Assembly: GCA_963711495.1 (NCBI GenBank)
Contig: CAVQEK010000004.1
Coordinates: 1,054,001 to 1,118,000, forward strand
DNA from: CAVQEK01 sp963711495
GTDB taxonomy: Bacteria > Bacteroidota > Bacteroidia > Cytophagales > Cyclobacteriaceae
Reading direction: 5' to 3'
DNA: 64,000 nt
In this document: positions 7,954-17,129 of the stretch, piece after piece
Layout: the number at the start of each line of letters is the position of its first letter
Numbering within the stretch: position 1 is the first letter of the stretch
The notes under the pieces: generated by a model
The model's input: the letters and a program-made list of their open reading frames with translations, nothing else
Told to the model about the DNA's origin: nothing
Databases searched by the model: none
Program-made: the position numbers and the translations under genes

Positions 7954-9960
7954 CTATAAAAATCTAATTATCAGAACTTCTGTCAATAAAAATATCAGGG
8001 CCAGAATCAATGCATATTTCCACAGCGGAACGCCGAACTTTTTATTTTTAACTTCGGCAGAAAAATCAGAAGCCGCTTTCGCCTCAAAAATCGTTACATT
8101 TTTATTCAAAGAAAAATAATTCCTCAATTCTTGCAAAGAATATTGTTCGAGCCTTGATTCTTTTTTGTCAATATTAAACGCCAGCAATCCTTTGGTTTGA
8201 TCATTGAGCGTCAACTGGTAGATTCCTGGATTAAGGGTATATTTTGGCAGTTCCAGAAAAAGTTCATTGTCTGTGATTCGCTGGGCCGGAATGAGCTCCT
8301 CCTCACCATTTTTCAGTTTGAATACATCCTGCCGGTCAAGGCTGTCCATGCGAAGGTTTACCATAGGGGCGTCGATGGTGTAATACAATTGATCATAGGA
8401 TTTCTTACTGAGTGTTGCAATTCGATACATTACCGGCACAAAAATGGCGTGTCGATAAAAATCTGTGTAGGCATCTTCCAGCGGAGCGCCCAGCACATAT
8501 ACGGAGCCGTTTCTTTTAAATTCAGACAAAAATTTAATGCCATTGCGCAAACTTAACAAGGTATTTTGGTCTGCTCCCCATCGAATAATATTTTTTGCAG
8601 TTGGCATCAGAAAGTTGTCTTTGGTGCTTTCGAACATATTTTCAAAGAAAGGGTTGGAAAAATCAATGCCCGCCAACGTTTCTTTTTCGTTTACAGAAGC
8701 TGGTTCCAGGGCTATATTTAGCAGGGATTGGTACCCCGGTATGTTGGGATTATCACCGGGGATGAGCATCATCGTACCATGCTGATCGAGGTATTCATTG
8801 AGTACGGCGCCCAGGCTGGCATCAATATTATCAACACCATTAATGATTACCAGATCAGATTGTCTGACGAGGCTATAATTGAGGTTGGCAATGTTCTGGG
8901 ACTTAAAATTGAATAAATTAGAATTGGCATAAACCTGTTCTACCGGAGTGATTGCGTCACCTGATTTAATTTCCAGAATATTGATTTTGTCCTGGAGTTT
9001 TAAGGTAAAATAGAAGTCATTGTCGAAGGTGACCGGAAAATCATCGAAACTAACACGACATGCATTGATCTTTTTAAGTTCTGAATTGATTTCAAAATTT
9101 ATTTTTGCCGTGGTACCTGGTTGAATATCGACACTCGAATTGGCACTCTGTATCTGGTTTACAAACAACTTTATCAACAGATCATGCACTTCTTGCTTGC
9201 CATCATTGCGAAGTACAACATTCAGTTGATTGTGTTCACTGGCCAGTAAATAGGGACTTGACAAATACATCGAATCAACAAATACATTAGAAGTGCTCTT
9301 AAATTCAATGGGTGCGGCAATGATTTGATTGGTAGAATCAGTTTTCCAGTCAGGTGGATTGCCAGCAGTTGAACGTTGAAAATCTGAGATGAGATAAATG
9401 TCTTTGTTGCCTATTTGTTTGGCCCAATCACCGGAAACCAATCGGTTGTACACTTCATCGAGCGTTCGGCTGGTATTACTTAATTTTATTTCAGTGATAA
9501 GGTCCTCCAGTTCATCCCTGGTTTTCAAAGTGTTGGAAAACGGGGCGAAGTCGTTGGTGATCAATTTATAATTGGCATTCGCAGGATATAACTTGATGAT
9601 TTCCGACATATAATTCAATCCTCTTCCCAGTGCTGTTTCATCTTCATTGACCCGATTGGACATGCTTTGTGAATTGTCCAGGTAGATATACACATTTTCT
9701 GACTGCGGATTTTTATCGGCAGATGGCAGATAAGGTTGGGCGAAAGCGATAACCAAAAAAAACAGAAACAGCAACCGGGAAGCAAGGATAAGATAGTGTT
9801 TCAACTTGCGTTTCTGACTTGTAGACTGTTTAATGTGTTTTAAAAAACGGGTACTGGAAAAATAGACTTTTCTGGCTTTTCTGAAGTTGAATAAGTGGAT
9901 GATAATGGGAATGGCGAGTGCCGCAAGACCAAATAAAAATTCAGGATAGAGAAATTTCAT
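7954..9960 (-). CDS. BatA-type membrane protein with vWA-like domain
   Basis: Large envelope protein of 668 residues. The N-terminus carries the aerotolerance-type BatA domain: a helix at FLYPEFLFGLAALAIPIIIHL, the IHLFNFRKARKV signature, and a second helix around LLFLFFLVIAFAQPYLP. A von Willebrand A-like region follows, with the metal-site motif DNSQS at about residues 92-96. The C-terminus has a third helix (YALILALIFLLTEVLIIRF). Between these lies a mostly beta periplasmic region. The role of this family is unknown. It is the first gene of the minus-strand operon. Confidence 0.88.
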   Translation of the reverse strand: MKFLYPEFLFGLAALAIPIIIHLFNFRKARKVYFSSTRFLKHIKQSTSQKRKLKHYLILASRLLFLFFLVIAFAQPYLPSADKNPQSENVYIYLDNSQSMSNRVNEDETALGRGLNYMSEIIKLYPANANYKLITNDFAPFSNTLKTRDELEDLITEIKLSNTSRTLDEVYNRLVSGDWAKQIGNKDIYLISDFQRSTAGNPPDWKTDSTNQIIAAPIEFKSTSNVFVDSMYLSSPYLLASEHNQLNVVLRNDGKQEVHDLLIKLFVNQIQSANSSVDIQPGTTAKINFEINSELKKINACRVSFDDFPVTFDNDFYFTLKLQDKINILEIKSGDAITPVEQVYANSNLFNFKSQNIANLNYSLVRQSDLVIINGVDNIDASLGAVLNEYLDQHGTMMLIPGDNPNIPGYQSLLNIALEPASVNEKETLAGIDFSNPFFENMFESTKDNFLMPTAKNIIRWGADQNTLLSLRNGIKFLSEFKRNGSVYVLGAPLEDAYTDFYRHAIFVPVMYRIATLSKKSYDQLYYTIDAPMVNLRMDSLDRQDVFKLKNGEEELIPAQRITDNELFLELPKYTLNPGIYQLTLNDQTKGLLAFNIDKKESRLEQYSLQELRNYFSLNKNVTIFEAKAASDFSAEVKNKKFGVPLWKYALILALIFLLTEVLIIRFL

Positions 9961-10072
9961 TTGCCGTAAATGTAGTAAAGTATGCTAATATCAAAAACCT
10001 TAAAGACTTTAAAATATTTTATCATAAGAATACATTAAAATGATCAAGTAAAACAGATCGTTCAATATTTAC

Positions 10073-10080
10073 TAACTTTG
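10073..10080 (+). promoter_or_regulatory. Putative -7 box of hemN
   Basis: TAACTTTG matches the Bacteroidota TAnnTTTG consensus. No good -33 TTTG is present 19-21 bp upstream. Transcription from here would start around base 10086, which argues against the GTG at 10080 as the start codon. Confidence 0.45.
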
Positions 10081-10088
10081 TGAAATCG

Positions 10089-11471
10089 ATGGAAAAAAGT
10101 GAAGAAATGGATCGAACAGCATTGATCAAAAAATATAATGTTCCGGTACCCAGATATACGAGTTATCCAACCGTACCGCTTTGGGAACATCCGGACAATC
10201 TTCCAAAGGAATGGCAAAAAACTGTTTTAAGAACTTTTCGCGAAACAAATCGTGAAAAAGGAATTAGCATTTATATCCATCTTCCATTTTGTGAATCATT
10301 ATGTACTTATTGCGGTTGCACTCAACATATCACCAGAAATCATCAGGTAGAAGATGCTTATATCGATGCCCTGTTGAAAGAATGGCACAATTATCTGGAA
10401 ATATTTGATGAAAAACCCAATATCCGGGAAATGCATCTTGGAGGAGGCACACCCACATTTTTCAGTCCGCAGAATCTCCAGCGGCTGTTGACGGGTATTT
10501 TGGAAAGTAATGCCGGCGCATTTGAGGCGGAATATAGTTTTGAAGGCCACCCGAATAATACAAAAAAGGAACATTTACAGGAGTTGTATGACCTTGGGTT
10601 TAGACGAGTAAGTTTTGGTGTGCAGGATTTCGACCTTAAAGTTCAATCAACGATCAACAGGATCCAACCCTACCAACATGTGGTCAGGGTAACGGAGGAG
10701 GCCCGACAAATTGGATACCGCTCTGTAAACTTCGACCTGGTGTACGGGCTGCCGTTTCAGACCATCGAAGTCATTGAAGACACGTTTAAAAAAGTGCTGA
10801 GCCTGGTCCCGGAGCGAGTGGCATTTTACAGTTATGCCCATGTACCCTGGAAACGGCCTGGCCAACGAAAATATACGGAATCCGATTTACCGGATAACGA
10901 GTACAAACGAGTACTCTATGAAACCGGTAATGCCATTTTGCGTGATGCCGGGTATCATGAAATAGGCATGGACCACTTTGCCTTGGAACATGATGATCTG
11001 TTTAAAGCATATCGAAACAAAACACTGCATCGAAATTTCATGGGCTATACCGTATGCAATACGGAATTGATGATCGGGCTTGGAATGTCATCCATCAGTG
11101 ATGCGAAATATGCCTACGCCCAAAACCTGAAAAAAGTACGGGATTATGAACAAGCATTAATGACTGGCGGAAATACCGTTTTTGCCGGCCACTTATTGAC
11201 TGATGAAGATCTTCGAATCAGGAAGTTGATCAAGGATCTCATTTGCCTGGGTGAAATTCAATGGAATGGAGTTACGCCAGACTATTTGCCGTCAGCCAAT
11301 CAGAAACGGCTCAAAGAAATGGTGGAGGAAGGTATAATAATGTATGATCAGGAAGGTTTAAAGCTCACGGAATTTGGGAAACCGTTTATCAGAAACGTAT
11401 GTCACATCTTTGACGCCCGCCATTGGTCACATTTGGAGGAGTCGAAAAAGCGTTATAGTAAATCAATTTAG
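10089..11471 (+). CDS. hemN: Oxygen-independent coproporphyrinogen III dehydrogenase
   Basis: Radical SAM enzyme that oxidatively decarboxylates coproporphyrinogen III to protoporphyrinogen IX in anaerobic haem synthesis. The N-terminal KKYNVPVPRYTSYPT segment is typical of HemN proper. The [4Fe-4S] cysteines are in CESLCTYCGC (residues 68, 72, 75, plus Cys77). GGGTPTF, the FGVQDFD motif and a C-terminal HemN domain follow, for 460 residues in all. The frame also opens at GTG 10080 and has another ATG at 10107; I took the ATG at 10089, and the -7 box position favours 10089 or 10107. Confidence 0.93.
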   Translation: MEKSEEMDRTALIKKYNVPVPRYTSYPTVPLWEHPDNLPKEWQKTVLRTFRETNREKGISIYIHLPFCESLCTYCGCTQHITRNHQVEDAYIDALLKEWHNYLEIFDEKPNIREMHLGGGTPTFFSPQNLQRLLTGILESNAGAFEAEYSFEGHPNNTKKEHLQELYDLGFRRVSFGVQDFDLKVQSTINRIQPYQHVVRVTEEARQIGYRSVNFDLVYGLPFQTIEVIEDTFKKVLSLVPERVAFYSYAHVPWKRPGQRKYTESDLPDNEYKRVLYETGNAILRDAGYHEIGMDHFALEHDDLFKAYRNKTLHRNFMGYTVCNTELMIGLGMSSISDAKYAYAQNLKKVRDYEQALMTGGNTVFAGHLLTDEDLRIRKLIKDLICLGEIQWNGVTPDYLPSANQKRLKEMVEEGIIMYDQEGLKLTEFGKPFIRNVCHIFDARHWSHLEESKKRYSKSI

Positions 11472-11477
11472 CTCGTT

Positions 11478-12125
11478 TTACTGTTTCTTCTTTTTGAGGG
11501 ATTTAAAGAATTCCATCCAGGCAAACGGATTCAAAAGGGGATTATAACGGGGTCCGGAACCATCAAATAAATACTGGGCCTGCGTCTGTGTAAAATACCG
11601 ATGGTTCATGCTGCCATCCATGGGCATATTTTCATACAGTTGTGCAAGTATTGCCGGGTCAAGGTTTCGATCCATATTATTGATTCCCTGTTCATCTGGC
11701 AAGCGCATGGCCAGCACGGCCTCCTTAAACATTTCTTCGGTTGGGAATGGTGTGATAACCTGTTCTTCCAGCATCGTTGTGTCTTCCTTCATGGGGATGA
11801 TGACCGTATAATTGTCTTTATCCATTCTTGGAATGATCAAGTGTTTTTTTTGCAGACCCACGGCACTGATCACCACACTGTCACCTTCTAATACAGGAAA
11901 GGAGAAATAACCATACAAATTGGTGGAAGTTCCGCGACCGCCTTTAGGCACATAAACATTTACTCCGGGAATGCCCATCGTGCTGTCTTGTGTGACTACG
12001 ACTCCGCTGAACTGGATGACATCTCTTTTGGGAGCTTCCTGGCCAAATGCAATATTCGTCAAGAAAAAAAGCGCTCCCAACCAAATCAACCCAAAAAACG
12101 ATATGTTCAAGAAATTTCTTTGCAT
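11478..12125 (-). CDS. Exported protein with carboxypeptidase-regulatory-like domain
   Basis: 215 residues with an N-terminal signal helix (FLNISFFGLIWLGALFFLTNIAFG) and a beta-sandwich segment FSGVVVTQDSTMGIPGVNVYVPKG ending in FPVLEGDSVVISAVGL. That is the CarboxypepD_reg-like fold used as an N-terminal plug in TonB-dependent receptors and as a stand-alone module in Bacteroidota. The second half is helical and unassigned, ending in a lysine cluster. It converges with hemN. I can only say it is probably periplasmic or outer-membrane associated. Confidence 0.75.
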   Translation of the reverse strand: MQRNFLNISFFGLIWLGALFFLTNIAFGQEAPKRDVIQFSGVVVTQDSTMGIPGVNVYVPKGGRGTSTNLYGYFSFPVLEGDSVVISAVGLQKKHLIIPRMDKDNYTVIIPMKEDTTMLEEQVITPFPTEEMFKEAVLAMRLPDEQGINNMDRNLDPAILAQLYENMPMDGSMNHRYFTQTQAQYLFDGSGPRYNPLLNPFAWMEFFKSLKKKKQ

Positions 12126-12269
12126 AAACGGCTTAGAACCACAAAAATAAAGTAAAGTTTAAGAAACATCAATTTATTTAACTTATTTTAACGTTTCATA
12201 GATATAAAACGATTGATACTATAATTGTTTGATTTCATTTGATAAAATAGGTTCTCAGAGGACTCTTAT

Positions 12270-12653
12270 ATGCGTTTAAAAAATTTTAGTTTGACTTATG
12301 GTATACGGATTTTTAAAGCCCTTGGGGATGAATCCAGGGTAAGGATTTTGAACCTGTTGCTCCATCATGAAGAAATGTGTATATCAGACCTTGAACTCAT
12401 TCTCGATTTCACGCAGACCAAAACTTCCAGGCACATCAATTATTTGAAAAATTCCGGGATACTCAATGCCAGAAAATCCGATCAATGGGTTTTTTATCAT
12501 ATTAAGGAGGAGGTACAGGATATCCTGAATCAGGTGATGGTCTATTTAAATAAGGACCAGGTGTTGATCCGGGATATACAAACATTTGAAGTAATGTATT
12601 CAAATCGCGAGTTGGCTGCTTTTCGCCACTCAAAAAACAAATGGCCAGTCTAA
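12270..12653 (+). CDS. ArsR-family winged-helix transcriptional regulator
   Basis: 127-residue DNA-binding protein. The HTH_5 core is visible: IFKALGDESRVRILNLLLHHEEMCISDLE, then recognition-helix region TQTKTSRHINYLKNSGIL and the wing KSDQWVFYHI. A single Cys in the EMCISDL segment corresponds to the metal-binding ELCVC position of ArsR/SmtB, but the second Cys is missing, so metal sensing is doubtful. A C-terminal helix of about 40 residues is unassigned. It stands alone between a divergent exported-protein gene and the HAD phosphatase gene, so its target is unclear. Confidence 0.85.
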   Translation: MRLKNFSLTYGIRIFKALGDESRVRILNLLLHHEEMCISDLELILDFTQTKTSRHINYLKNSGILNARKSDQWVFYHIKEEVQDILNQVMVYLNKDQVLIRDIQTFEVMYSNRELAAFRHSKNKWPV

Positions 12654-12709
12654 CTGCCGTTTAGAACAAAAGACATTTCCTCGGCGTTTTCGTAGTTATA
12701 ATTAAAAAG

Positions 12710-13405
12710 TTGAAGCAGTACAGACATATATTCTTTGATCTCGATCATACCCTTTGGGATTATGATAAAAATACCCAGGAAGCAATACAAGAACTTTTTG
12801 TGCTTTATCAGCTTGATAAACTGAACTTATTCACTTCTGAAGAGTTTCTCGCTAATTTTTTTGAGATCAACAATTATTTGTGGGATAGATACAACCATGG
12901 CATGATCGGACAGGCCGAGTTGCGTCAATCCCGTTTTAATCTGATTTTCAATAAACTCGGTGTGCACAATGGCGATATACCGCTGGATATCGACAATAAA
13001 TTTATTGAGATCTGTCCAGCCAAACCACACCTGTTGCCACATGCCATGAGCACGCTGGATTATCTGAGCAAAAAATACCGGTTACACATTATCACCAATG
13101 GTTTCGATGATGTACAGTTCAGAAAACTTAAAAGTGCAGCAATTGATGGATATTTTGAGGAGATCGTGACTTCTGAAAATTCGGGATTTCGCAAACCTGA
13201 ACGTGGAATTTTTGATTATGCAATGAACAAGGCGGGTGCTTCACGAAATGATGCCATTTTTGTTGGTGATAATCCGGATACAGATGTAGTCGGTGCCATC
13301 AATGCAGAGATGGACTTTGTTTATTACAACCCCGCCAAACGTCCTCATGATATTAGCATCAAGTATGAAATTGATTGCCTGAGTCAATTACTGGATATAT
13401 TTTGA
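12710..13405 (+). CDS. YjjG-type HAD-family nucleotidase
   Basis: HAD phosphatase of 231 residues in the YjjG subfamily, which dephosphorylates (often non-canonical) pyrimidine nucleotides. Motif I is FFDLDHTLWDYD with the nucleophile Asp near residue 9, motif II is the Thr in ITNGFDD, motif III includes Lys in FRKPE, and motif IV is VGDNPDTDVVGA. Translation appears to begin at TTG 12710, since the conserved motif I follows at once and no ATG lies nearby. The gene is 56 bp after the ArsR-type regulator on the same strand. Confidence 0.85.
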   Translation: MKQYRHIFFDLDHTLWDYDKNTQEAIQELFVLYQLDKLNLFTSEEFLANFFEINNYLWDRYNHGMIGQAELRQSRFNLIFNKLGVHNGDIPLDIDNKFIEICPAKPHLLPHAMSTLDYLSKKYRLHIITNGFDDVQFRKLKSAAIDGYFEEIVTSENSGFRKPERGIFDYAMNKAGASRNDAIFVGDNPDTDVVGAINAEMDFVYYNPAKRPHDISIKYEIDCLSQLLDIF

Positions 13406-13410
13406 TGGCA

Positions 13411-13440
13411 TTGGGTAATCGGTTGATTTCTTTAATTTTG
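13411..13440 (+). promoter_or_regulatory. Promoter of pruA
   Basis: A TTG at 13411-13413 and TAATTTTG at 13433-13440 are separated by 19 bp, matching the Bacteroidota -33/-7 layout. The ATG of pruA lies 36 bp beyond the -7 box. Confidence 0.65.
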
Positions 13441-13475
13441 CATCAAATTCAGTAATACATAAAATTTTATTTTTC

Positions 13476-15107
13476 ATGGCCTCAGGATTCTATAATACAC
13501 CAATTCCGCTTAATGAACCGATATTAAATTATCTTCCGGGCTCATCGGAACGAGAAGAAATCAGGCAGGTTTTAAAGGAATTGAAATCACAAGAGATCGA
13601 CCTGCCGATGGTCATTGGCGGGGAGGAAATAAAAACGGAGGAAAAATTTGCGGTTCGCATGCCTCATCAACATCAGCATATCTTAGGCTATTATTGCAAA
13701 TCTGATGAGAACCATGTGCATCATGCCATTGAAGCAGCACTGGGCGCTAAAGATAATTGGGCAGCTTTGCCCTGGGACCAGCGAGCGGCAGTATTTCTTA
13801 AAGCTGCGGACCTCATCGCCGGCCCTTATCGTGCCACCCTCAACGCGGCCACCATGTTGAGCCAGTCAAAAAATGTATTCCAGGCCGAAATAGATTCAGC
13901 CTGTGAAACCATCGACTTCTTCCGGTTTAATGTTCATTATATGACGCAAATCTATGGTGAACAACCAGCCTCGCCCACCCTAAACTGGAACAAAATGGAT
14001 TTCAGACCATTGGAAGGTTTTGTTTTTGCAGTCACACCATTCAATTTTACGTCTATTGCCAGTAATTTACCCACAGCACCTGCACTGATGGGAAATACCG
14101 TGGTGTGGAAACCTTCTCCAAAACAAGTTTATTCGGCACATTTTCTCATGGAAGTTTTTCGCGAGGCAGGCTTACCGGAAGGCGTCATCAACCTCATTCA
14201 TGATGATGGTCCAATGTCTTCAGAGATTGTATTCAGCCACCCGGATTTCGGTGGGGTGCATTACACGGGCAGTACCAAGGTATTCAAACATTTCTGGAAA
14301 GTGATCGGTGACCATATGGATGTTTATAAATCGTATCCCAGAATTGTCGGAGAAACTGGCGGTAAAGACTTTATCATTGCCCATAAAAGTGCAGATCCGC
14401 TTGAACTGGCGACGGCCATTATCCGGGGTGCTTTCGAGTACCAGGGTCAGAAATGCTCGGCAGCTTCCAGGGGATATATTCCCGATAACCTCTGGGATGA
14501 TGTCAAAAAATATTTAGTTGAAGCCATCGGTCAAATCAAAATGGGCGATGTGGAAGATTTTACCAATTTCGTCAATGCTGTGATCGATGAGCGTTCGTTT
14601 GATAAAATAGCAGGTTATATCGACAGAGCCCGGGAAAGTAAGGTGGTCGAAATAGTGGCGGGAGGAAATTACGATAAATCCAGGGGGTACTTTATAGAGC
14701 CGACGATCCTGCTCACTGAAGATCCACAGTATGAAACCATGAATGAGGAAATATTTGGCCCGGTGATTACTTTATATGTGTATCATCGCGAGCGATTTGA
14801 AGAGGCATTGTATCTTGTTGATAATACCTCACCCTACGGCCTTACGGGAGCAATATTTTCCAAAGACCGTCATGCCATAGATTTGGCGACAAAAAGTTTG
14901 CGCAATGCCGCCGGCAATTTCTATATCAATGATAAACCCACGGGAGCAGTGGTTGGTCAGCAGCCATTTGGTGGCGCCAGGGCTTCGGGCACCAACGATA
15001 AAGCTGGCTCCATGCTCAATTTGTTGCGATGGGTATCTCCACGGGTAATCAAGGAAAATTTTGTGTCTCCAAAAGATTTTAGGTATCCGTTTATGGAAAA
15101 CCCCTGA
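13476..15107 (+). CDS. pruA: L-glutamate gamma-semialdehyde dehydrogenase (1-pyrroline-5-carboxylate dehydrogenase)
   Basis: Second enzyme of proline catabolism: oxidises glutamate semialdehyde to glutamate with NAD+. The 543-residue protein has the aldehyde dehydrogenase fold with the general base Glu293 in VGETGGKDF, the nucleophile Cys327 in GQKCSAASR, the EIFGPV motif and the PFGGARASGTNDK C-terminal segment specific to P5C dehydrogenases. It lacks a proline dehydrogenase domain, so it is the monofunctional form. A good TAnnTTTG promoter lies just upstream. No putA is visible in the window. Confidence 0.96.
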   Translation: MASGFYNTPIPLNEPILNYLPGSSEREEIRQVLKELKSQEIDLPMVIGGEEIKTEEKFAVRMPHQHQHILGYYCKSDENHVHHAIEAALGAKDNWAALPWDQRAAVFLKAADLIAGPYRATLNAATMLSQSKNVFQAEIDSACETIDFFRFNVHYMTQIYGEQPASPTLNWNKMDFRPLEGFVFAVTPFNFTSIASNLPTAPALMGNTVVWKPSPKQVYSAHFLMEVFREAGLPEGVINLIHDDGPMSSEIVFSHPDFGGVHYTGSTKVFKHFWKVIGDHMDVYKSYPRIVGETGGKDFIIAHKSADPLELATAIIRGAFEYQGQKCSAASRGYIPDNLWDDVKKYLVEAIGQIKMGDVEDFTNFVNAVIDERSFDKIAGYIDRARESKVVEIVAGGNYDKSRGYFIEPTILLTEDPQYETMNEEIFGPVITLYVYHRERFEEALYLVDNTSPYGLTGAIFSKDRHAIDLATKSLRNAAGNFYINDKPTGAVVGQQPFGGARASGTNDKAGSMLNLLRWVSPRVIKENFVSPKDFRYPFMENP

Positions 15108-15184
15108 ATAGGACTGGTAGTGACTTGACCTATTCATTTTATACCTGGCGCTGATTTTTTATTCCCGTAGTTTTGTTTTGTGCT

Positions 15185-15201
15185 AACGGCTATGTGCCGT
15201 T
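15185..15201. repeat. AACGGC hairpin, left border of the accessory region
   Basis: AACGGC (15185-15190) and GCCGTT (15196-15201) form a 6-bp perfect stem with a TATGT loop. It lies 77 bp past pruA and 45 bp from the 3' end of the NmrA gene. There is no T run, so it is not a clear terminator. It resembles the ends of the other structured spacers of the accessory region. Confidence 0.45.
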
Positions 15202-15245
15202 TATAAGTTCAAGGCATGTTAATGTGTCATACATATCTGATGAGA

Positions 15246-16106
15246 TTAACGCCATGAGGTTGCATTATCGATTACATATTGATCAAACAAAATTGGAGAA
15301 CGCCCAAGAATCATTTCTACATCCATTGAAATAGGTGAACAATCTCCCTGTCGAACTTTTCTATAAAAATTTGTCCATCTGTCAATGAGCTCAATTGAGA
15401 CTCCTCTTTTTGCTAATACCGTACGAGCATTATCTTCACTGATTGGTATATAGGAAATTTCATTACCTACAACGCGGGAAATCTTTTCCATAGTCTGTTT
15501 ATAGCTTAATGATTCTTTACCTGTTAATGTATATGCTTTGCCTTTATGCTTTGATTCTGTTAATACTTTATAACCTACTGCGGCGATGTCACGGAGATCG
15601 ATAAATGATATTTTTGCGTCAGCAGCTGGAAGATGCAATGCACCAGTTGCCTTAATATCAGCAAACATAGGACCCGTGTCAAAATTTTGCATAAACCAAT
15701 TTGGTCTGAGATGGGTGTAAGAGATACCTGACGATTCAATGTATTTCTCTAAGATTCGCAGCATAAAAGTATCATCCTGTTCAACACCCATAGCAGTTAT
15801 ATCAACAATAAGTTTGACTTTTGCTTTTTTCGCCAAATCGATCAGAGGTATTGCAGCTTTATCGGAATGATTGTCACCTGGTTTAACAATTAGGAAAATT
15901 TTCTCAACTCCTATAAGGGCGGAAGCAAAGGTCTGCGGTTTATCATAATCAAATTCAACCACTTCTACTATTTTTTGAAATTTTGATGAATCCGCTGAAG
16001 GATTTCGAGATGCAGCTCTGACAGCATGATTATTCTGGACAAGTAATTTCACAAGTTCACTACCTATCCTTCCTGTAGCTCCAATAACAAATACTTTTTT
16101 TGACAT
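15246..16106 (-). CDS. NmrA-type NAD(P)-binding oxidoreductase
   Basis: 286-residue atypical short-chain dehydrogenase. The Rossmann dinucleotide motif is VIGATGRIGSELV at residues 7-19, followed by AASRNP that contacts the cofactor phosphate, and LRPNWFMQNF plus a FIDLRDIA segment as in the NmrA / quinone oxidoreductase 2 (QorB) group. The usual YxxxK catalytic pair is absent, as expected in this group. The substrate cannot be predicted. It is a lone gene between two structured spacers, which suggests gain by transfer. Confidence 0.85.
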   Translation of the reverse strand: MSKKVFVIGATGRIGSELVKLLVQNNHAVRAASRNPSADSSKFQKIVEVVEFDYDKPQTFASALIGVEKIFLIVKPGDNHSDKAAIPLIDLAKKAKVKLIVDITAMGVEQDDTFMLRILEKYIESSGISYTHLRPNWFMQNFDTGPMFADIKATGALHLPAADAKISFIDLRDIAAVGYKVLTESKHKGKAYTLTGKESLSYKQTMEKISRVVGNEISYIPISEDNARTVLAKRGVSIELIDRWTNFYRKVRQGDCSPISMDVEMILGRSPILFDQYVIDNATSWR

Positions 16107-16449
16107 TTAAGTTAATTTTAAATTCTGTTTTTATTAAATCTTGACAAAAATTAAACTTAGTAACTGTATGCAATCATTTGGTACTATCCATTTTTTCGTC
16201 CAGTAATATTTGTTTGTTAAATTGTATACCTGTTTTGCATGATGATTTCGTTAAGGTTATATTTCAGTGTATCTCTATAATGTGCACTATGTCTGTCAAT
16301 TAACCATAACGGTCGCGGATGTGAAACGTGCCGGAGTTCGGAGCTGCGTCCGTATACCCCGTGACAAACCACGATGCGGGACGGAATGCTTGAAAACCCA
16401 CTAAAACCGGTATGTTTTATGACCCGTTGTTGGGCGTTCATGCTTTTTA
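16107..16449. repeat. Structured spacer with ~120-nt imperfect palindrome (attC-like candidate)
   Basis: No gene is supported here. From 16308 to 16428 three nested stems can be drawn: AACGGTC (16308-16314) with GACCCGTT (16421-16428, one bulge); ACGTGCCGG (16326-16334) with CCGGTATGT (16407-16415, two G-T pairs); and TCCG/CCCG (16349-16361) with CGGG/CGGA (16377-16385). Read on the minus strand it begins GCCCAAC, which fits the RYYYAAC consensus of integron attC ends; the other end fits GTTRRRY poorly. It lies directly at the 3' end of the ICMT-like gene, the expected position of an attC site. Confidence 0.5.
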
Positions 16450-17064
16450 TTACTTATCCATTGTCAATCCTTTTTTATTTCTAAATCTGAGCGAAAAGTA
16501 TCTGTTTACTGAATCTTTATAGTTTTTATATGAATCACCATGTTGTTCAATTAGATGTTTCTCTTCATCCATAATCATTAAGTGAACAATCAATATAAAA
16601 GTAAGATAAAAAATCAAATAAACTAGAGTTGGAAATACTAGAAAAATCCCAATAAACATAAGGTCATACGATAGAAAATACGGATTTCTACTAAACTTAA
16701 AAAATCCAATAATTATTAAATCCGTTCTTTGCTCTGGTCTTATCCCAACTCGCCATGAATCTTTCATTGTTATCAGAGTTGAAATCCCTAAAACAAATGC
16801 CAAAGATGTAAATACTAATCCTATAATCTTTATTGCACTTAAATCGAGCGTTTTAATCCAAAGAAGGTAATCCACATTAAAGAAAATGCTGAAATATGTC
16901 AATATATAAAGCAATGTTGAATTTAAAATCAATAGATTCACTTTGCTAGACTTGCCTTTAATAGCTTGCTTTGTCCGTTTAACTGTAACCACATTTTTTA
17001 TTATAAATCCAATAAAATAGATGGTCAGAAGTATCCCGACAAATAATTTTTCAAAAGTGTCCAT
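16450..17064 (-). CDS. Isoprenylcysteine carboxyl methyltransferase-like membrane protein
   Basis: Integral membrane protein of 204 residues with about five hydrophobic helices. The C-terminal half carries the ICMT/PEMT-type cofactor signature: GIRPEQRTDLI, then SRNPYFLSYDL, then EEKHLIEQHGDSYKNYKDSVNRYF, i.e. the RNPxY, EE and G-x-x-Y-x-x-Y residues that bind S-adenosylmethionine. Bacterial members methylate unknown lipids or small molecules. It lies next to a structured spacer and a decayed insertion sequence, so it is probably accessory. Confidence 0.8.
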   Translation of the reverse strand: MDTFEKLFVGILLTIYFIGFIIKNVVTVKRTKQAIKGKSSKVNLLILNSTLLYILTYFSIFFNVDYLLWIKTLDLSAIKIIGLVFTSLAFVLGISTLITMKDSWRVGIRPEQRTDLIIIGFFKFSRNPYFLSYDLMFIGIFLVFPTLVYLIFYLTFILIVHLMIMDEEKHLIEQHGDSYKNYKDSVNRYFSLRFRNKKGLTMDK

Positions 17065-17129
17065 GTATAAATTTTTAAGTTATTAACTCTGGTTACGTGT
17101 CTTTTCTTAGCATTCTGACTAACATCAAT

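Noticed and set aside
16217..16441. 74-codon frame on the minus strand inside the spacer at 16.3 kb
   Set aside because: It coincides with the palindromic structure and has no recognisable protein pattern.
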